Shown: piece by piece, positions 57,330 through 64,000 of the stretch
Position numbering within the stretch: position 1 is the stretch's first letter
Layout: every line of letters begins with the position of its first letter
Assembly (NCBI RefSeq): GCF_965363235.1
Contig: NC_134847.1
Coordinates: 46,999,305 to 47,063,304, forward strand
Direction: 5' to 3'
From: Mytilus galloprovincialis
Lineage: Eukaryota > Mollusca > Bivalvia > Mytilida > Mytilidae
DNA: 64,000 nucleotides
Notes under the pieces: generated by a model
The model's input: the letters and a program-made list of their open reading frames with translations, nothing else
The model's database searches: none
Told to the model about the DNA's origin: nothing
Made by a program: the position numbers and the translations under genes

Positions 57330-57985
57330 ATGCAAAATACAAAACTTTAAAGCCATCAAAAAGTAACATGCATGTAAAATATTACATAAAATGTCACTTT
57401 GATGTAAAATGATATATTGAAAGTAACATACCAGTAAAAATGTTACATTGAAAGTAACTTGCCAGTAAAAATGTTACATTGAAAGTAACATGCAAGTAAA
57501 AATGTTACATCGAAAATAGCATACATGTATAATGTAACATTTAAAGTAATTTTGATGTAAAATGTTATATTAAAAGTAACATGACAGTAAAAATGTTACA
57601 TTGCAAGTAACATGTAAGTAAAATGTTACATTGAAAGTAACATGCAAGTAAAAATGTTACATTGAAAATAACATACATGTATAATATAACATTTAAAGTA
57701 ATTTTGATGTAAAATGTTATATTAAAAGTAACATGACAGTAAAAATGTTACATTGAGTAGTAACATTCCTGTATAATATAACATTTTAAGTCACTTTGAT
57801 GTAAAATGTTACATAAAAGCAACATGCCAGATAAAATGTTTCTTTGAGAGTAACATTCCTGTATATAAATGTAACATTTTAAGTCACTTTCATGTAAAAT
57901 GTTATTTTAAGTAACATGCAAGTAAAAATGCTACATTGAGAGTAACATTCATGTATAAAATAACATTTAAAGCAGATCATATGAA
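57330..57985. repeat. ~30-bp minisatellite (TGTTACATTGAAAGTAACATGC)
   Basis: About 20 degenerate units built on aatgttacattgaaagtaac + atgcaagtaaa. Each unit contains a short imperfect palindrome (GTTACaTTgaaAGTAAC). A second-order repeat of about 160 bp is visible (attttgatgtaaaatgttat near 57545 and 57705). Non-coding. Confidence 0.88.
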
Positions 57986-58608
57986 CTTGTTAATAGTTCA
58001 CTAAAACAAAATGAAATGCATACAATAGATACATTCTTCAACATAGTAGAGACAAAAATAACAATGGACAGCACTTGTTGTCAAATTGATTCTTTTCAAA
58101 TTTGGAGGTATCATGTATGGTTGTTTTTAAAGAAAAAAAAAACCAAACTAAGGGTTTATTTGATTGTATTACTATAAAACATACAGCACACCTAACAAAC
58201 ATCATAATTTTATCTGTAGCAGTTAAAAAAAGAGCGACAATTAAATGTAAAAAATTATAACTTCTTTGAAAAATAAGTTTGCAATGGTTATTTAAACTAA
58301 CAATGCACAGTCCTTTTTTATTGACCAATTTTTTTCAGCCTCTTCGAACATCAGAGTCGTAAAAATGATAAAATAAAATTATCAAATGCTTATCTGACCT
58401 AAATTTGAACATGTTGGTTAAATTATTTCAGTGACCTATTTTTGACTTCTTACTATCCAATGTATTGAAATGGAGGTCCAAAAAACATGTTTCTCAGGAC
58501 AGTCAAGATTGGATATGTTGACAGTTGTGATTAAAATTTCCATAAAATAACTCCTTTGTAATACAAGTGTATTATTAGGGTCAAAACTTGGATCTATGTT
58601 CTGTAATA

Positions 58609-58786
58609 AGCCGTTTCAGAATCGAATGCATTCTGGGCAATATTTTCAAAAGCGTACACCAAAATGTTGTGATTGGTTTAAAACATTCTAAACAATGGAA
58701 ATTCAACCAATGACGTAATGTTATTTCATTTTGGTGTACAAACAATTAGATTACCCAAAGTCCTTTAGATTCTGAAATGGCGAATT
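58609..58786. mobile_element. ~178-bp palindromic MITE (GCCGTTTCAGAATC ends)
   Basis: The left arm gccgtttcagaatcgaatgc, then gtacaccaaaatg and tgattggttt, pairs with aaccaatgacgtaa, cattttggtgtacaaacaat and agattctgaaatggc on the right. Moderately diverged arms. Intergenic. Confidence 0.75.
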
Positions 58787-59054
58787 GTGTCCATCTTTAT
58801 TTCAGAATTCAGACTCCTGTCAAAGGCACATATTTTATGCTAAACCACTATAATTTCTTTTATGTCAGATAACTGATATTATTGAAGCATAACTGTGATT
58901 TAAGTAAGCAAGGCTGAGAAGCTATATTACATATTCAATTAGCTGAGAACATGATACCCGTGATTTTCTAACTGAACACATTGTATAAAACAGCCAATAC
59001 AAGCATTGAACAAGGCATGCCATCATTTACATGGAAGACCTCATTTGCCATACT

Positions 59055-59255
59055 GTGAATTCATTTATTTTCGTGGATTAAGGAAAATATTCATGTTTGT
59101 GAATATCTACTAGTAATTTCATGGTTTTGAGGAAGTCTGCATACAAGCCTATAGAAAATGTGTTATTTGTTTAACTTTTTTAATTTCGTGGTTCATCTGT
59201 ACCCTTGAAGTCCATGAAAATTGGTATCCCACAAATAATATTGAATCCACAGTAC
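59055..59255. mobile_element. ACTGTGGATTCAT MITE family, copy 4
   Basis: Starts actgtgaattcatttatttt + cgtggatt and ends attgaatccacagtac. The middle has aatttcatggttttgagga, gtctgcatacaagcctatag and aatttcgtggttcatctgta. The most complete copy in the window. Confidence 0.8.
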
Positions 59256-59259
59256 CATG

Positions 59260-62200
59260 AAAGTAATTTTATTTGTAAATCATTGCACTGTGAAATGTTT
59301 GAGGTGGGAGTAAAGTGAGAAGCTATAAAAAAAAGTTTGGTTTTGAGACTGGGTTGAATAAAAATATCTGCTTATGTGTTAACTAATGTATCTTTTCTTC
59401 TACTTCTATAGATAAATATCAGAGTAATATTAACCATAATCTTATTTTTTATTCCTTGGCCTATGATAGTGGAGGGTCTTTATTTTTCTGGTTTTAGGTT
59501 AATAATTGGGTTTAAGGTAGGTTTAAGTTCTTTTAAAGTTGTTTTTTTGTGGTCACATCTATTTTAAAACTAAATTTTTATGTGGTCACATCTATTTTAA
59601 AACTTGTTACTTTATGTTTTATTTCAAAATTTTATACTGAATAAGTTTTTACACGCAAAATATAAAAGTTCACTGAACATGTGATAGTGTGAACTGGATG
59701 TGGTATCCAAGGAAACACATTCTTGTTATTCTAAATTGATGAAGAGTTTATCATGATTATCTGTTTAACCTTAAGTTTGAAATAAATGAATGATTAAATC
59801 AATCATACTTAAAAATGAACATTACCATTTTTTTTTTAATTAAAATACTCATTAACAGAATTCTAATTCAAAATACACAAAAATATATATATTGCATCTT
59901 TGTATATATAAATATAAATAAATGGGCTGTACAATATATACATAACAAAAATGATTTAATAAAATGGGCAGGTAACTCTTCATTGACCTGACTAGTAGAT
60001 AGATGAATGGGTGCCCTATGTGAAAACTAGTGTATTTACAATAAGCTACCATTACATAAAATATAAGCATTTATTTTCAGAAAGTGCTAATATGAGAGTT
60101 AAGTACATAATGTATTACAACAATGATGACAACCAAATCGGCAGTAATGAAAATTTCACCCTTGTATGAATTCAAAAATTGTATCCTGTTCACAAAATGC
60201 ACGACAACATTGAGGATGACAGAATCAGCAATAATAAAAATTTGTACTTTTTCATTAATCCAAAAACATTGTTATCGTTCTCTCTATATATAATTTATAA
60301 ATTTAAACATTTTTCTACCCTAAACGATTGATTGTTGTTTGTTATATGTCCATTGACAAATATTTCATGACAACTCTCCAACCTTATCATTTCTTATCAA
60401 AACTCAAGACATTTTCTTTTTATCTAAACCTATTTATGTTTTTCAAATATTTTAACATAGAAAAAACAATCCTCCTTTATTTTTACTAATTTATATCAAT
60501 TTCAAATAATAAGTTTTCATAAATAAGTCTTTTTGCATATATAATAAAATCTTTGTAAATAGCAACCACATATTACGGATTTTCCTTTTATTTCATATTT
60601 ATACACAAACAACCTTAAATTGAGACAAACTGTGCAAATATATAACTAGTTATGGTAATTACATTTACCTCCAAAAAATTAGGAACATAACTTTGACAAA
60701 ACTTAAAATATTAAATGAGTCAACATATCAAATAGTTTAAAATTATGTATTTTTTCATGATTTAAACTGCAAGAGAAACTGCTTGTGTCAGTAACATTAT
60801 TCAAAATAAGAATAGATTTAATGTGTAGAATATTTCTATAAAATAGCTTTGGTAAAAACATCAAGAAGTAAAAATAGAAATAAAATTGCAAACAAAACAT
60901 AAAATTTAATGTACTTAAAAATGTTCTTTCATCATTCATAACAAATAAGCTAAAAATGATCTCAATATATAAAGTTTAAAAGCAGTGAGATATGTATAAA
61001 AATGCTGCCATAACTAAATGTAAAATGGAAGAATTTGTTCATTCACATACATAAATAACTTGCATGCATATAACAACATACACAAAATACAATTTCACAT
61101 TATAAAATACAAAATGAAATGTTACATCAAACTTCCTTTTTTTTATCTGTCTTACAGTAGAATCCTTTCATATAAACTTTTTTGTATGAGGCTGAGAAAC
61201 TGGGGATGGGTGAGGTTGTACCAAACCCTTCCACGGTTTTGTGCCAAGTACATAAAAGTTTATATTTTTATGACATTGACCTTATGTTATTTTAAACTGC
61301 AACTTAAATTAGTACATTAATAGCTATTTAAATTGTAACAAACTTATTTTTATCCCTTTATGAACCCCTGATTTTGAAAAAGTGTTTCATGATGAAATGA
61401 CTTTGCACAAAATATAGCTGTGTTACTATATTTAGGAAATATACACAACTAGTTGCATTATATATGCAATTTGAATTGACTGACATAATTTCCATAGTAT
61501 TACATGATTTTCTATGGTAAACAATGAATGTTGTGCCACAGGTAATAAACATGTGAAGAATATGCTAAATCCTAGCAGTACAAAAAAAAAGTGGACCAAA
61601 TTTTATGCATATATCAGCTCAAACTGAACAATTCAGTCCCTCCCCTTAATCCATCTCTCCTACTTGTGAGGGCCTGAATACCTAACACGTTAAAAATGTT
61701 CACTAAGCCTGGATGGTAATTGGTGTCTTGTAGAAGAGAGGACCTATCAGCAATCATCTCAATTTTGATGAGATCTGTAAATCCAGAGCTATTTCTGAAT
61801 GGTTGATTGAAGACTTTTTATTGTCTATGCTTTCAGGCGTTAATAAAGTAACTGTAGATCAGGTGAATATAAATACTGAATTATTTGGGTTAATATCAGC
61901 TATAAATCTGATCTCGAAGATGAGATGTTGCATCAAGGCAAAAGCAACTTAAAGAAATCGACAATAATAAGCGAAAGAATGACTTGAAAGGAGAAGACAA
62001 TACAAATTGATTGTTTGACAAAGAATAGAGGGTAACTAGATGGACAGAGAGGCCTGGTCTGTTTGTGCACCCAAAATAATGCAGTTTATAAACAGAGTTG
62101 CAGGAACAAAATTAGAGACTCACAAAGTCAAAAACACATATTATTCTTACACACTGCCCTATTTCAAATTATGTGGAATTCTTTTCATATCTACTGTAAA

Positions 62201-62845
62201 TGACAAAAAGAAAAAAAAACGAACATTGAATACAGTTCAAACATTAAACTTTGGTAGTTTTAAAAGACTTTGCACTTTTTATTGATACAGCCATTGACAG
62301 TATGGTTAATTTTAGAGTATAAAACATTCCTTCAATCAGACATTTTCATTTGAGGTATAGAGTTCTTGTATTCGTTGTCACACATATTTCATGGTATCTT
62401 TTAACAATAGTATAAAATATAGACATTAATTGCCTCATGTTAACTTAATGGTAATACCTAGATAAATAAATAAGAACTACTTTCTATGAAAAAATTTATG
62501 CTAAAAATTAACTTTTTTAAAGGTTTAAAAATCTTGAATGAACTGTAACTCTAAGACGGCAACTGAATCTGAATTACTTTGCATACTTGCAATGAGAAAT
62601 ATTAAATGAACAGGAAAAAATTCCCTCCCCTATTTTCCCTAATAAGACACAACATAACCTAAAATGTATCAATATGTTTTTTTTTTTTAAAAGAAAGATA
62701 TTGAAGACAAAAAAATATAGATACACAACTAAATTTTTTTAAGATGCTTCTCAATACATGTAAACATTCTTTGTTACCCTAAAATAAATGTATATTATTG
62801 CAATTTATTAAAAATATTTTCAAACACACAGTAACAAACAAAATA
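59260..62845. other. AT-rich spacer, no gene or clear repeat
   Basis: 3.6 kb with only scattered open frames of 60-90 codons, none with recognisable similarity or splice context. It could be the long 3' UTR of a gene beyond the window, but no signal fixes the strand. Confidence 0.5.
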
Positions 62846-62847
62846 TG

Positions 62848-63431
62848 AAAGGAGTAGGTCCAGTAAGACCCCTTTTCGGCCCCAAAATATAGCAGTTTTA
62901 CAAAATTGTAAAAATGTCAACTTTTAATGGTTTATTGGACAGTAGAATGCTTCTGCTACATAAATATGGGCTCTTTTTGACAATACAATGCACATATATC
63001 GGGTACTAGCACCATTAAGTCATGCTAAATTACTGAAATCTTCACAATTCTAGCATTTTAGTTAAATTTTAGACGGTTTTCGTGTAAAACGAAAGTGGCC
63101 GCATCCGTGTTCATCCTTAATATTGAAATGTAAGTTGTATTTTACAGTAATACATAACATATATAAAGGTTGAGGATGAACACGGATGCGGCCACTTTCA
63201 TTTTTGACAAAAACCATCTGAAAAATGACATTTTTTGGAATATTTGGTAGATTTTACATATTTGAGCTTGAATCGGATCGTTTTTAATGACTAAATCAGT
63301 TAAAATCTTTCACATAAACTAATTGATTCAAAAGAAATAGACACTAACGTGTTTAAAAAGTGGTCAAAATCTTTCGTCAGATGAACCTAAAATTTGAGGC
63401 CAAAATCGGTCCTTACCGGACCTACTCCTTT
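62848..63431. mobile_element. ~584-bp MITE with internal hairpin (GGAGTAGGTCC ends)
   Basis: The left end aaaggagtaggtccagtaag, then ttttcggcc, pairs with the right end (complement aaaggagtaggtccggtaag, then attttggcc). A second inverted pair sits inside at 63066-63220: gaaagtggccgcatccgtgt, then tcatcc, against ggatgaacacggatgcggcc, then actttc. Non-coding; no clear target duplication. Confidence 0.82.
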
Positions 63432-63490
63432 CCATCAAAGCATACACAAACTTGAATTTGAACATTTAATATTCACTTGTACAAATAAAA

Positions 63491-63838
63491 TTTTGATCAA
63501 GCTTCAACCATCAACTATTCATACATAGTTTTGATCAAGTTTCAACCATCAATTATTCAGTCATAGTTTTGATCCAGCTACAACCATCAAATATTCAGAC
63601 ATAGTATTGATCAAGCTACGAACCATCAAATATTCAGACATAGTATTGATCAAGCTACGAACCATCAAATATTCAGACATAGTATTGATCAAGCTACGAA
63701 CCATCAAATATTCAGACATAGTATTGATCAAGCTACGAACCATCAAATATTCAGACATAGTATTGATCAAGCTACGAACCATCAAATATTCAGACATAGT
63801 ATTGATCAAGCTACGAACCATCAAATATTCAGACATAG
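63491..63838. repeat. 39-bp minisatellite, about nine units
   Basis: Units of agtattgatcaagctacgaa + ccatcaaatattcagacat. From about 63604 to 63838 the copies are practically identical; the first two or three (63491-63600) are one base shorter and diverged. Because 39 is a multiple of three, both strands stay open and translate as 13-residue repeats, but this is a by-product: there is no start context, splice signal or similarity. Confidence 0.93.
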
Positions 63839-63844
63839 CTTTCA

Positions 63845-64000
63845 AATCAGATCATTCCACACATTTACTATTACATTTCAACCACTACATTACAATCTGA
63901 ACTGTTACACAGGTAAAAAATAGAGCACCTTAATATCATGTGACTTAGCCATAATAATTGTTTATCACTCTGTCATTCTGATCAAGACTTAATAATGTCC
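63845..64000. other. Window edge, nothing recognised
   Basis: AT-rich sequence after the minisatellite with no feature that can be supported. Confidence 0.5.

Noticed and set aside
58038..58328. 96-codon minus-strand open frame
   Set aside because: AT-rich low-complexity translation (Phe/Leu/Ile/Lys), no neighbours in frame, no splice context.
63491..63838. CRISPR-like array
   Set aside because: Units are contiguous 39-mers without unique spacers, and the window is eukaryotic.
63561..63900. Repeat proteins on both strands (13-residue units)
   Set aside because: A 39-bp tandem array is a multiple of three and stays open on both strands. No start context, upstream exon or similarity.
1..64000. 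Bacterial-style operons, toxin-antitoxin or phage-defence systems
   Set aside because: All convincing coding sequence is in spliced eukaryotic genes; isolated open frames are short and without ribosome-binding or operon context.

Overview
This is a 64 kb AT-rich animal nuclear window. It carries parts of three spliced protein-coding genes in a dense field of short non-autonomous transposons and tandem repeats. Bivalve mollusc is the best guess, and a mussel (Mytilidae) is most likely. This rests on the dispersed repeats, whose phrases I recall from bivalve and mussel genomic sequence (for example an element opening CCAGATGCTCCGCAGGG), and on the divergent but full-length animal proteins. No ribosomal RNA, functional tRNA, retroviral polyprotein, CRISPR array or prokaryotic operon was seen.

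Layout. (1) 419-10015, plus strand: the last six exons of an ARID1/BAF250 (Osa) gene, a DNA-targeting subunit of the SWI/SNF chromatin remodeller. Only the low-complexity middle and the BAF250 C-terminal domain are present; the ARID domain must lie upstream of position 1. (2) 10016-22337: gene-free spacer holding a 4.1 kb minisatellite (about 11.4-15.57 kb) split by a TTAA-flanked fold-back element, then several further elements, including a clear element-within-element insertion (19.54-21.58 kb). (3) 22338-40369, minus strand: DNA helicase B (HELB), 13 coding exons, reading frame continuous across every junction, about 1214 residues. One HELB intron (33800-38243) holds a stack of four nested elements. 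(4) 40.4-46.07 kb: shared upstream region of HELB and the next gene, with a candidate promoter and 5' noncoding exon near 43.9-44.18 kb and a 752 bp element with a perfect 12 bp target-site duplication. (5) 46076-54134, plus strand: complete CFAP298 (C21orf59/Kurly), 7 coding exons, 290 residues, a factor needed for motile cilia. (6) 54.1-64 kb: no gene supported; repeats, two minisatellites and several small palindromic elements.

The three genes do not form a pathway. ARID1 and HELB converge tail to tail, while HELB and CFAP298 diverge head to head. I found no new protein system. The more unusual content is structural: nested insertions with readable target sites, a higher-order minisatellite, and lineage features inside ARID1 (30-bp coding repeat, acidic insert) and HELB (acidic SP-rich insert after the Walker A motif). 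All exon boundaries come from reading frame, GT/AG sites and remembered similarity to the human proteins; no search or transcript data were available.
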